This document shows positions 44,301-51,244 of a stretch of 64,000 bases of DNA, piece after piece (the stretch's first letter is position 1; each line of letters opens with the position of its first letter). The position numbers and the translations under genes were made by a program. The stretch is from Capnocytophaga bilenii. Lineage in GTDB: Bacteria > Bacteroidota > Bacteroidia > Flavobacteriales > Flavobacteriaceae. The notes under the pieces are model-generated. The model searched no databases. It saw only the letters and a list, made by a program, of their open reading frames with translations, and had not been told where the DNA came from. Location of the stretch: contig NZ_JAGDYP010000005.1 of assembly GCF_017565765.1 (NCBI RefSeq), positions 124,001 to 188,000 of the forward strand, given 5' to 3'.

Positions 44301-45823
44301 AGAAGTTAGCTGGCTTTACCAAAGGCGAAGCCGATATGCTCCGTAAGGCAATGGGTAAAAAGCAAATAGCCGTGCTGGAAAAGATGAAACCTAAATTCAT
44401 CACACAAGCATCAGAACGCGGGCACGATAGTAAGAAATTAGATAAAATATGGGCAGACTGGGAGAAGTTTGCTGCCTATGCCTTCAACAAATCGCACTCC
44501 ACCTGCTATGCGTGGGTAGGCTATCAAACGGCTTATCTCAAAGCCAACTATCCTGCCGAGTATATGGCTGCCGTACTTTCTAACAATATGGGCGACATCA
44601 AAACGATTACTTTTTTCCTTGAAGAATGTCATCGTATGGGCGTAAAGGTATTACCTCCTGATGTAAATGAATCGTTATATAAATTCGCTGTCAACAAAAA
44701 TGGCGATATACGCTTTGGTATGGGTGCCGTAAAAGGAGTAGGAAAAGCTGCTGTAGATACGATTGTAGAAAACCGACAAGAACGCCCCTATAGCTCCATT
44801 TTTGACTTGGCTAAGCGTGTAGATTATAAGAATATCAACAAAAAAGCCTTTGAGAGTATCGCTTTAGCTGGAGGTTTTGATTCTTTTGCCAATAGCCACC
44901 GCGCTCAGTACTTTTATGCCGAAGCTGATGGTATACCCTTTATAGAAAAAGCCATACGTTTTGGTAATAAATATCAAGAAAGTAAGAACTCTGCTCAGAT
45001 GAGTTTGTTTGGAGGAATAGACGAAGCCGAAATACCCGAACCTACCCTACCCAAGTGCGAGTCGTGGGGCAATATAGAGCAGCTACGCCGCGAAAAAGAA
45101 GTTGTAGGTATCTATATTTCAGGACACCCCTTAGATGATTTTAAGCATACAATACGCTATTTTTGCAATATAGGCTTGGCACAACTCCAAAGTCTTACCC
45201 CCTTCATAGGACGCGAAATCAGCGTGGCAGGAATGGTAACTGAAGTGCAACACCGCACCAGCAAAAATGGTAAAGGCTTCGGTTTTTTCACCCTTGAGGA
45301 TTATGACGGCTCTTATGAATTTAGAATCTTTGATAAAGATTACTTAGAGTACCAACGCTATATGGTGCCCAGTGCGTTTTTGTATATCAAGTTTAGAGTT
45401 GTAGAAGGCTATATCAATAAAGAAACCCAGCAACGAGGTGAACCTCGTATGCAGTTTGTGCAAGTAATGCAGTTGCCCGATGTACTTTCTCAACTCTCTA
45501 AAAAGATAACCTTACATCTCAATATACAAGATATAACCCCCGATTTGGTACAAAACTACAAAAAACTGATAGATAAACACAAAGGTAACCAGTCTATTTA
45601 CTTTATGGTACATAGCAATACCGAGAATATCCACCTAAATATGGAAAATGCAGCCTTAAAAGTAGCAATAACCAAAGATTTTTTAGGTGATTTAGACAAT
45701 TTTATGGTTACTTATAACCTCAACGACCTCCGTTTAGAGCCAAAAACAACTACTGAAGTAAAAGAAGATTCCCAAGACGAAGACGAAGAATCTATTGAAG
45801 AAATGACACTATTAGATGATTAA
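41354..45823 (+). CDS. dnaE: DNA polymerase III alpha subunit with fused proofreading exonuclease
   Basis: 1489 residues. An N-terminal DEDDh exonuclease (about 1-200) has all three motifs: FDTETTG (D6, E8), GQNIGFDINIMG, and HNATADVEAT. Next come a PHP domain (FAHLHNHTQYSIL near residue 256), the polymerase core with the catalytic MPDIDIDFED near residue 680, a helix-hairpin-helix region, and a C-terminal OB domain (ISVAGMVTEVQHRTSKNGKG). It is thus the replicative polymerase carrying its own proofreader, unlike E. coli, where DnaQ is separate. No promoter is visible in front, and it starts 6 nt after the accessory operon. A charged KEAESKNKEAEEKGE insertion lies in the PHP region. Confidence 0.95.
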   Translation: MYLIFDTETTGLPRNYKAPITDSANWPRAVQIAWQLHDQWGNLIEHQDFLIAPDGFDIPYDAEKVHGISTKLAETQGVPIAEVFAAFNQALSKTQYVVGQNIGFDINIMGAEFYRYGVESPLTTMPVLDTCTETTANLCQIAGGKGGRYKLPTLTELHSFLFGIPFSEAHNATADVEATARCFFELIRRGDGFAAGTFTPDYLREFQSHHKAPIQPIGLQHVNLKDASEALRSKGDSPEIIASEEEVALLQTAAFAHLHNHTQYSILQSTTAISDLVKITAQEKMPAVALTDSGNMMAAFLFVQEVQKHNKEAESKNKEAEEKGETPTETIVKPIIGCEFNICENHLDRSHQDNGYQVVILAKNKEGYQNLIKMASIASTKGFYYVPRIDKAIVAEYKNDLIVLSGGINGEIPSKILNIGTKQAEEALLWWKDLFGEDFYLEVMRHGQQEEDHINNVLVEFSKKHQVKLVATNNTFYIHKKDASAHDILLCVKDGEKQKTPIGLGRGYRFGMPNDEYYFKTSAEMKALFKDIPQAILNIQEILDKVTPYGLARDILLPKFDIPEPFQVADDPTGKKGENNYLRHLTYEGAKRKYPEITDEIRERLDFELSIIEKTGYPGYFLIVQDFIAAARKMGVSVGPGRGSAAGSAVAYCLDITNMDPIKYDLLFERFLNPDRVSMPDIDIDFEDSGRQDVINYVIDKYGESQVARIITYGKMAAKSAIKDTARVLDVPLQESNRLAALVPSKPPGLSLKKLFKWNDKELREKVRSEELPKVDELKQLLAGEGDVESNQTIQQANIIEGSVRNTGIHACGVIITPDDITNFVPVALAKDSDLFVTQFDNSVVESAGLLKMDFLGLSTLTLIKDTIENIKQRHGIELNAEAFPLDDKKTYELFQRGETVGIFQYESTGMQKYMRELKPTVFADLIAMNALYRPGPLEYIPSFIRRKHGIEPIEYDLPDMKEYLEETYGITVYQEQVMLLSQKLAGFTKGEADMLRKAMGKKQIAVLEKMKPKFITQASERGHDSKKLDKIWADWEKFAAYAFNKSHSTCYAWVGYQTAYLKANYPAEYMAAVLSNNMGDIKTITFFLEECHRMGVKVLPPDVNESLYKFAVNKNGDIRFGMGAVKGVGKAAVDTIVENRQERPYSSIFDLAKRVDYKNINKKAFESIALAGGFDSFANSHRAQYFYAEADGIPFIEKAIRFGNKYQESKNSAQMSLFGGIDEAEIPEPTLPKCESWGNIEQLRREKEVVGIYISGHPLDDFKHTIRYFCNIGLAQLQSLTPFIGREISVAGMVTEVQHRTSKNGKGFGFFTLEDYDGSYEFRIFDKDYLEYQRYMVPSAFLYIKFRVVEGYINKETQQRGEPRMQFVQVMQLPDVLSQLSKKITLHLNIQDITPDLVQNYKKLIDKHKGNQSIYFMVHSNTENIHLNMENAALKVAITKDFLGDLDNFMVTYNLNDLRLEPKTTTEVKEDSQDEDEESIEEMTLLDD

Positions 45824-45858
45824 CTAATGTAATTATCTCATCATTTGTATAAAAAAAT

Positions 45859-45902
45859 GGGCTATCCAAAAGTTAAAAAAAACTTTTTGGGTAGCCCTTT
45901 TC
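45859..45902 (+). terminator. Terminator of dnaE
   Basis: GGGCTATCCAAAAGTT (45859-45874) pairs with AACTTTTTGGGTAGCCC (45881-45897) with one bulge and an A-rich loop, followed by TTTTC. A strong rho-independent terminator. Confidence 0.85.
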
Positions 45903-45945
45903 TATAGATTAAACAATAAAAAAATCTTTTTTTATTTCTATTTCT

Positions 45946-45976
45946 TTTGTTTTTTTCGTTATTATTTCTATCTTTG
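45946..45976 (+). promoter_or_regulatory. Promoter of the DeoR-type regulator gene
   Basis: TTTG at 45946-45949 and TATCTTTG at 45969-45976 are separated by 19 nt, 32 nt upstream of the ATG. Confidence 0.65.
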
Positions 45977-46008
45977 CGCCGAAATTAATAATTCTCAAAA
46001 CGATATGT

Positions 46009-46773
46009 ATGAAAGTGCTAAATGAACGCCAAGCAAAGATTCTAGAAAGTTTAGAAACTAAAAGATACATCAGCGTTAGTGAGCTGAGTGATAGACTTAA
46101 AGTATCGGTTGTAACCATTAGAAAAGACCTCACTCTTTTAGAAGAGGAAGGTTATTTGCATCGCACTCACGGAGGTGCAAGCAAACAAATGCGCTACGTT
46201 TTTGACCAAACGGTTAGTGAAAAAGAAACACTAAATGTAGAGGAAAAAAGCCGTATTATTACAAAGGCTTTAGATTATATCAAAGAGAATGAGTTTATCA
46301 TTCTATCATCGGGCTCTACAGCACACTTATTGGCTCAAAAACTCTTCGGGCTGCGCAACCTTACCGTACTTACTCCTTCGTTGCGTGTAGCTCTAGAGGT
46401 ATGCAAAAACCCCAATGTCAATACTATTCACTTAGGGGGGGAAGTACGTAAAAACTCAACCTCAACAGTAGGTGTATTAGCAGAAGAAACTCTTAATAAT
46501 TTTTCCTGCACTACCCTATTCTTAGGTATTGAAGGCATCGACTTAGACTATGGTCTAAGCTCTACCAACGTAGGTGAAGCACACCTAAATCGCAAAATGA
46601 TTGAACGGGTAGATAAAACTATCGTCCTTGCCGACTCTTCAAAGATACACAAGCGCGGCTTTGGATTTATCTGTTATGTAGAAAAAATAGATATGCTTAT
46701 AACAGATAACAATGCCGACCCTGAATTTGTAGATGAATTAGAAAAACGTGGCATAGAAGTAATATTAGTATGA
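46009..46773 (+). CDS. DeoR/GlpR family transcriptional regulator
   Basis: 254 residues. The N-terminal winged helix has the DeoR signature YISVSELSDRLKVSVVTIRK and LEEEGYLHRTHGGA near residues 19-60. The rest is a sugar-phosphate-binding domain of the ISOCOT fold (IILSSGSTAHLLAQ, LADSSKI). It likely represses a sugar-use operon when its phosphosugar is low, but no sugar operon is adjacent. Genes downstream (arsC and a beta-barrel protein) overlap by 4 nt each, so all three form an operon. Confidence 0.9.
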   Translation: MKVLNERQAKILESLETKRYISVSELSDRLKVSVVTIRKDLTLLEEEGYLHRTHGGASKQMRYVFDQTVSEKETLNVEEKSRIITKALDYIKENEFIILSSGSTAHLLAQKLFGLRNLTVLTPSLRVALEVCKNPNVNTIHLGGEVRKNSTSTVGVLAEETLNNFSCTTLFLGIEGIDLDYGLSSTNVGEAHLNRKMIERVDKTIVLADSSKIHKRGFGFICYVEKIDMLITDNNADPEFVDELEKRGIEVILV

Positions 46774-47120
46774 TAAAAATTTACCATAACCCTAAATGTT
46801 CTAAATCGCGCTGTGGTTTAGACCTGCTAAAAGCCTCAGGCAAAGAATATGAGGTAGTAAATTACCTAAAAGAAGGCTTCACTGCCGAAGAATTAAAAGC
46901 CTTACTTGCCAAACTGCATATAGCACCCATAGATTTGGTTCGTACCAAAGAAGCTATTTGGCAAGAGCTCTTTGCCGAAAAACAACTTACCGATGAGGAA
47001 ATTATTGACGCTATGGTGCAATATCCTAAGCTAGTAGAACGCCCTATAGTAGTAAATGGCAACTCTGCTGTAATTGGAAGACCTACTGAAAAAATTGAAG
47101 AAATTATAAATAAACAATGA
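46770..47120 (+). CDS. arsC: ArsC-family arsenate reductase-like protein
   Basis: 116 residues with a thioredoxin-like fold. The N-terminal YHNPKCSKSRCGLDLL carries the active-site cysteine of the glutaredoxin-coupled ArsC group, and the C-terminal LVERPIVVNGNSAVIGRP matches the family (arginine in RPI). It may reduce arsenate, but many Bacteroidota copies are outside ars operons and are of unknown role. It overlaps the regulator and the beta-barrel gene by 4 nt each, and no arsenite pump is nearby. Confidence 0.85.
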   Translation: MIKIYHNPKCSKSRCGLDLLKASGKEYEVVNYLKEGFTAEELKALLAKLHIAPIDLVRTKEAIWQELFAEKQLTDEEIIDAMVQYPKLVERPIVVNGNSAVIGRPTEKIEEIINKQ

Positions 47121-47992
47121 AAAAAATTTTACTATCAGTTGTAGCCTTTTTAGGAGCAGCAACTATTTATGCGCAAAAAACGTATGTATCAGTAAGTGGA
47201 GGCTATGGCTTCCCGTCCAGCCAAAAAGTATTAGGTAAAGATGCCTCCGATCCTAACACTATTACTGATTTAAAAGGTAGCTATGGCGAAGGGCTACAAG
47301 CTCAATTACGCGGTGGTTATTACTTCTATAACAACTTAGCTGTCGAGCTCGCTTTAGGTTACTTACACGGTAATAACGTACAAACCAATAAGAATAAAAT
47401 CATAGATATGAAAGCTCACGGGCGTGCGTTTGGTGCTTCGTTGTCATTGGTATATGATATTACCGATAACCTTTACGTACGCGCTGGAGCTGTAACCAAA
47501 ATAGGTGGAAAAACAACTGTAAAAACCAGCCTAAATGCCAATTTACCGATGAATATGTTTGTCCCATTAGCACCTCCTAATGCTGTTATTGGCTTAAATA
47601 CTGAGTTTGAGAGCAGTTTCCACGGCAAAATGCCTTTTGGTTTTATAGGAGGAGTAGGCTATCGTTTCGAGCTAACTAAAAACGTATCTCTATTTGTCGA
47701 AGGTGAGTACTTAAATATCAATGTACCTCGTAAGGAATCAAAATTAGAAAACTTCAAAGCCTCACAGACTATAGGGGGTATAAACAGAACTATAAGTGTA
47801 GATGAGTTTAAAAACTACGTAAGATTACTACAAGCCCTACCTGCTGGCAATGAAAGATTGGCTGCCTATAAGCAATTGGCTAACCAAATGGCACCTCTTT
47901 TAGAAAGTTCTTATGATTGGGAAGGAAAAGGTGCCCCCGATGCTCCTTACTCATCTATCGGACTGAATGTAGGTATCACCTATCGCTTTTAA
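47117..47992 (+). CDS. outer-membrane beta-barrel protein
   Basis: 291 residues. The signal peptide MKKILLSVVAFLGAATIYAQ is followed by alternating hydrophobic strands ending in the outer-membrane consensus (ISIGLNVGITYRF-like, last residue F). Strands such as NNLAVELALGYLHG and LYVRAGAVTKIGGK support an 8-strand OmpA/OmpW-like barrel. No specific function is apparent. It starts 4 nt inside the arsC gene and ends at a terminator shared with the convergent asd gene. Confidence 0.8.
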   Translation: MKKILLSVVAFLGAATIYAQKTYVSVSGGYGFPSSQKVLGKDASDPNTITDLKGSYGEGLQAQLRGGYYFYNNLAVELALGYLHGNNVQTNKNKIIDMKAHGRAFGASLSLVYDITDNLYVRAGAVTKIGGKTTVKTSLNANLPMNMFVPLAPPNAVIGLNTEFESSFHGKMPFGFIGGVGYRFELTKNVSLFVEGEYLNINVPRKESKLENFKASQTIGGINRTISVDEFKNYVRLLQALPAGNERLAAYKQLANQMAPLLESSYDWEGKGAPDAPYSSIGLNVGITYRF

Positions 47993-48011
47993 GTGATAAA
48001 GATAAGAAAAT

Positions 48012-48044
48012 AAAAAGCTGCCTTTTAATCGGGCAGCTTTTTTT
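48012..48044. terminator. Bidirectional terminator between the barrel protein gene and asd
   Basis: AAAAAGCTGCC (48012-48022) pairs with GGCAGCTTTTT (48032-48042) around a 9-nt loop; T-runs on both strands fit convergent genes. Confidence 0.85.
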
Positions 48045-48062
48045 ATTACCTAAAAACAAGTA

Positions 48063-49052
48063 TTATAACAATTTATGCGCTATTAAGTACTCCGCTATTT
48101 GGATAGTATTAGTAGCTGCACCTTTGCGAAGGTTATCTGCTACTACCCATAAGTTGAGTGTATTAGGTTGCGACTCATCGCGGCGAATACGCCCCACAAA
48201 TACATCGTCTTTTCCGTGAGCATATAGCGGCATAGGGTAAGTATTCGTATCGGTATTGTCTTGCACCTTTATACCTGCCGATTGTGCCAAAAGTGTACGT
48301 ACTTCATTGATATCAAAATCGGTTTTAAGCTCTACATTCACTGCTTCACTGTGTCCGCCCACTACAGGGATACGTACCGCTGTAGCCGTAACAGCAATAC
48401 TATCATCACGCAAAATTTTCTTTGTTTCGCGTACCAATTTCATTTCTTCTTTAGTATAGCCGTTATCTTCAAACACATCACAATGAGGAATCGCATTGCG
48501 GTGTATTTGGTAATGGTAAGCCATTTCGCCTTTTTCGCCCTTATATTCGTTTTCCAGCTGGCGCACTGCCTTTACACCTGTCCCTGTAATAGATTGGTAA
48601 GTAGAAACCACAATACGCTTAATGCCGTATTTTTTTTGTAAAGGTGCTAAAGCCATCAGCATTTGGATAGTAGAGCAATTAGGATTAGCGATAATTTTAT
48701 CGTCTTTAGTAAGCACATCAGCATTGATTTCAGGAATAACGAGTTTTTTAGTCTCGTCCATACGCCATGCCGATGAATTATCTACCACTGTAGTACCTAC
48801 TTGAGCAAATTTAGGAGCCCATTCCTTAGATACACTTGCTCCTGCCGAGAAAAGTGCTACATCGGGCTTGAGTGATACGGCTTGTTGTAATCCTATCACA
48901 GTATATTCAGTACCTTGAAAGGTAATTTTTTTTCCTACTGATTTTTCTGAAGCTACAGGTATCAACTCTGTAACGGGAAATTTGTGTTCTGCAAGTACTT
49001 CGAGCATCACATTGCCCACCATACCCGTAACACCTACTACTGCTACTCTCAT
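48063..49052 (-). CDS. asd: aspartate-semialdehyde dehydrogenase
   Basis: 329 residues. N-terminal nucleotide site VVGVTGMVGNVMLEVL, catalytic cysteine in IIANPNCSTIQ near residue 128, STYQSITGTG, and the histidine region VGGHSEAVNVE near residue 233 are all diagnostic. It makes aspartate semialdehyde, a branch point for lysine/diaminopimelate, threonine and methionine. It lies 21 nt after the trans-sulfuration gene, a sensible partner in methionine synthesis. Confidence 0.96.
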   Translation of the reverse strand: MRVAVVGVTGMVGNVMLEVLAEHKFPVTELIPVASEKSVGKKITFQGTEYTVIGLQQAVSLKPDVALFSAGASVSKEWAPKFAQVGTTVVDNSSAWRMDETKKLVIPEINADVLTKDDKIIANPNCSTIQMLMALAPLQKKYGIKRIVVSTYQSITGTGVKAVRQLENEYKGEKGEMAYHYQIHRNAIPHCDVFEDNGYTKEEMKLVRETKKILRDDSIAVTATAVRIPVVGGHSEAVNVELKTDFDINEVRTLLAQSAGIKVQDNTDTNTYPMPLYAHGKDDVFVGRIRRDESQPNTLNLWVVADNLRKGAATNTIQIAEYLIAHKLL

Positions 49053-49073
49053 TATTATATGTTTTTTAGTTAA

Positions 49074-50213
49074 TTATTTTTCTAACGCTTGCTTAAAGTC
49101 TGCTATTAGGTCATCAGCATCTTCCAGTCCCACTGCCACACGTATAAGCGTACGAGTAACCCCTCGAGCTACTTTTTCTTCCTCAGGAAACTCTGTATGG
49201 GTAAGCGTGCTTGGGTGTGTCACCAAAGTTTCTACCCCTCCCAAGCTAACTGCAAATAAAGCTATTTTTAGACTCTCAAAAAACGACTTTGCCTTTGCCT
49301 CGCTTTTTACAGTGAATGAAAATACAGCACCTCCCCCACTCGCTTGCTTTTCGTGTATTGCTTTACCTTTATTGTCATTTTCAGTAGGGTAATACACTTT
49401 CACTACTTCAGGGTGAGTTTTAAGAAATGCCAAGAGTTTTAGCGTGTTCTCTTGTGCTTTTTCTACGCGTAATTTTAAGGTTTTCATACTTCTTAGCAAC
49501 AACCAGCTATCAAAAGGAGAGACCAATGCTCCCAAAGCCACTTGGGCAAAGCGTATTTTCTCTGCCAAACCTTCATCGTTCACCACCGCAGCCCCTGCAA
49601 TAATATCGTTATGACCGCCTATATACTTAGTAGCACTGTGTAATACAATATCAGCTCCCAATTCCAAAGGACGTTGTAGTACAGGCGACATAAATGTATT
49701 ATCCACAATCGTAAGCAAATTGTGTTTTTTAGCAATAGCCACAACCCCTACTATATCAGTAACATCCAATAGTGGGTTTGAAGGTGATTCTATAAAGATA
49801 GCTTTCGTATTAGGTTTTACCGCAGCTTCCACTTTAGCCAAATCGGTGGTATCAACAAAAGTAGATTCAAAACCAAATTGATTGAAAATATCGTGCATAA
49901 TGCGGTAAGTACCCCCATAAATATCTAAGCCGAAAACGAAGTGGTCGCCAGCTTTAAACATCGTAAATACAGAACTCGTAGCCGCCATACCCGAAGAAAA
50001 TCCAAAACCGTATTTTCCGCTTTCCAATTTTGCAATAAGCGTTTCAAAATCCTTACGAGTAGGGCTTGATACCCTGCTGTATTCAAATTCCTGCTCTACT
50101 CCAAACTCCTTGATAGGAAAAGTAGTAGCAAAATTAACTGTGCTCCCCCAATTCTCACTAGTAGGGTTATTAGTATGCCTTACACCGTGAATTGCTTTCG
50201 TTTCAAACTTCAT
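49074..50213 (-). CDS. PLP-dependent trans-sulfuration enzyme (cystathionine gamma-synthase/lyase-like)
   Basis: 379 residues from the ATG at 50213 (MKFETKAIHG), which is the usual family start; an upstream ATG at 50321 adds 36 residues with no family match and lies in a repeat-rich gap. The PLP lysine is in VLHSATKYIGGHNDIIAG near residue 196; YSRVSSPTRKDFE and FGFSSGMAATSSVF are also conserved. It could act as cystathionine gamma-synthase or lyase, or O-acetylhomoserine sulfhydrylase. asd follows by 21 nt, which favours methionine biosynthesis. A -7 element (minus TACCTTTG, 50250-50243) lies upstream. Confidence 0.85.
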   Translation of the reverse strand: MKFETKAIHGVRHTNNPTSENWGSTVNFATTFPIKEFGVEQEFEYSRVSSPTRKDFETLIAKLESGKYGFGFSSGMAATSSVFTMFKAGDHFVFGLDIYGGTYRIMHDIFNQFGFESTFVDTTDLAKVEAAVKPNTKAIFIESPSNPLLDVTDIVGVVAIAKKHNLLTIVDNTFMSPVLQRPLELGADIVLHSATKYIGGHNDIIAGAAVVNDEGLAEKIRFAQVALGALVSPFDSWLLLRSMKTLKLRVEKAQENTLKLLAFLKTHPEVVKVYYPTENDNKGKAIHEKQASGGGAVFSFTVKSEAKAKSFFESLKIALFAVSLGGVETLVTHPSTLTHTEFPEEEKVARGVTRTLIRVAVGLEDADDLIADFKQALEK

Positions 50214-50350
50214 ATAGTAAATAATATTCGTTATTAATGGCACAAAGGTACAAAATAATTTTGAATTACGAATTCTCAATTGCGAATTTTGTTCTTCCGC
50301 CAATTCCACCCACCAATTCAAAATTCAGAATTCAAAATTCAGAATTCTTC

Positions 50351-50418
50351 CCAGCGAACCTTGAGCGAAGGTTGAGCGAAGGTTGAGCGAAGGATAAGCG
50401 AAGGTTGAGCGAAGGATA
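50351..50418. repeat. Tandem repeat, 11-bp unit GAGCGAAGGTT
   Basis: About six units of GAGCGAAGGTT or AAGCGAAGGAT in a row. The same units occur between the 46-bp repeats at 26342-26365. GC-rich relative to the gap. Confidence 0.8.
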
Positions 50419-50476
50419 AATAAATTACCCCAAACTTTAAGCCTATACAGCGTTACACAAAAAATACCCTTTTTTC

Positions 50477-50507
50477 TTTGATAATATAAAAAAACACCCT
50501 ACTTTTG
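50477..50507 (+). promoter_or_regulatory. Promoter of pepE
   Basis: TTTG at 50477-50480 and TACTTTTG at 50500-50507 with a 19-nt spacer, 26 nt upstream of the ATG. Confidence 0.7.
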
Positions 50508-50533
50508 TCAGCTGTTTTTAATGTACTATCGTT

Positions 50534-51226
50534 ATGAAAAAACTTTTATTAGCAAGCACTTCCACTGTTTATGGAGGCACTTATTTATCTTATTTGCAAG
50601 ATGAATTAATCAATTTTTTTGAAGGTATAAACCAAATCATATTTATCCCCTATGCACGCCCCAGCGGCATCAGCCACGATGAATATACTGCCATAGCCCA
50701 CAAGGCTTTTAAAAAAATAGGAAAAGAAATTATAGGGCTCCACACCTTTGCAAATCCAGCAGAAACCCTACGTAATGCCCAAGCTATCTTTACAGGCGGT
50801 GGCAATACATTTCTATTAGTTACCCAATTATATCAGCAACAGCTCATAGCACCCTTGCGAGAAGCCGTGCTAAATGGTTGCCCCTATATGGGCAGTAGTG
50901 CAGGTACTAATATCGCAGGAGTAACAATGCAAACTACCAACGATATGCCTATCATCTACCCCCCTAGTTTCAACACTTTAGGGCTTGTGCCTTTCAACAT
51001 CAATCCGCATTATATAGACCCCGACCCACATAGCAAGCACCAAGGAGAAACTCGCGAAACCCGCATAAAAGAGTTTCTAAATTTTAACAATATACCCGTT
51101 GTAGGCTTGCGCGAAGGAAGCTGGATTCGGGTGGAAGGTGAATCCATCAGCCTAAAAGGCGAACTCACAGCGCGCATTTTTACCCCCAATACAGCCCCTT
51201 ACGAATCTCACGAAATTAAATTTTAA
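50534..51226 (+). CDS. pepE: dipeptidase E (Asp-specific, S51 family)
   Basis: 230 residues. The serine nucleophile sits in MGSSAGTNIAG near residue 120, and the histidine in FNINPHYIDPDP near residue 160; IIFIPYARP and FTGGGNTFLL are typical of S51 peptidases. It hydrolyses dipeptides with N-terminal aspartate. The gene has its own promoter; tex follows 18 nt later. Confidence 0.92.
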   Translation: MKKLLLASTSTVYGGTYLSYLQDELINFFEGINQIIFIPYARPSGISHDEYTAIAHKAFKKIGKEIIGLHTFANPAETLRNAQAIFTGGGNTFLLVTQLYQQQLIAPLREAVLNGCPYMGSSAGTNIAGVTMQTTNDMPIIYPPSFNTLGLVPFNINPHYIDPDPHSKHQGETRETRIKEFLNFNNIPVVGLREGSWIRVEGESISLKGELTARIFTPNTAPYESHEIKF

Positions 51227-51244
51227 CCTTATAACTATATTATT

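Larger units (their letters stand above)
50214..50533. other. Divergent intergenic region with repeats and promoters
   Basis: 320 nt between divergent genes. It holds a -7 element for the PLP enzyme gene, short AATTC-rich repeats (about 50260-50345), an 11-bp tandem array (50351-50418), and the pepE promoter (50477-50507). No gene is seen. Confidence 0.7.

Noticed and set aside
50214-50321. Longer N-terminus of the trans-sulfuration enzyme
   Set aside because: The added residues lie in a repeat-rich promoter gap and match nothing; the family start is at 50213.
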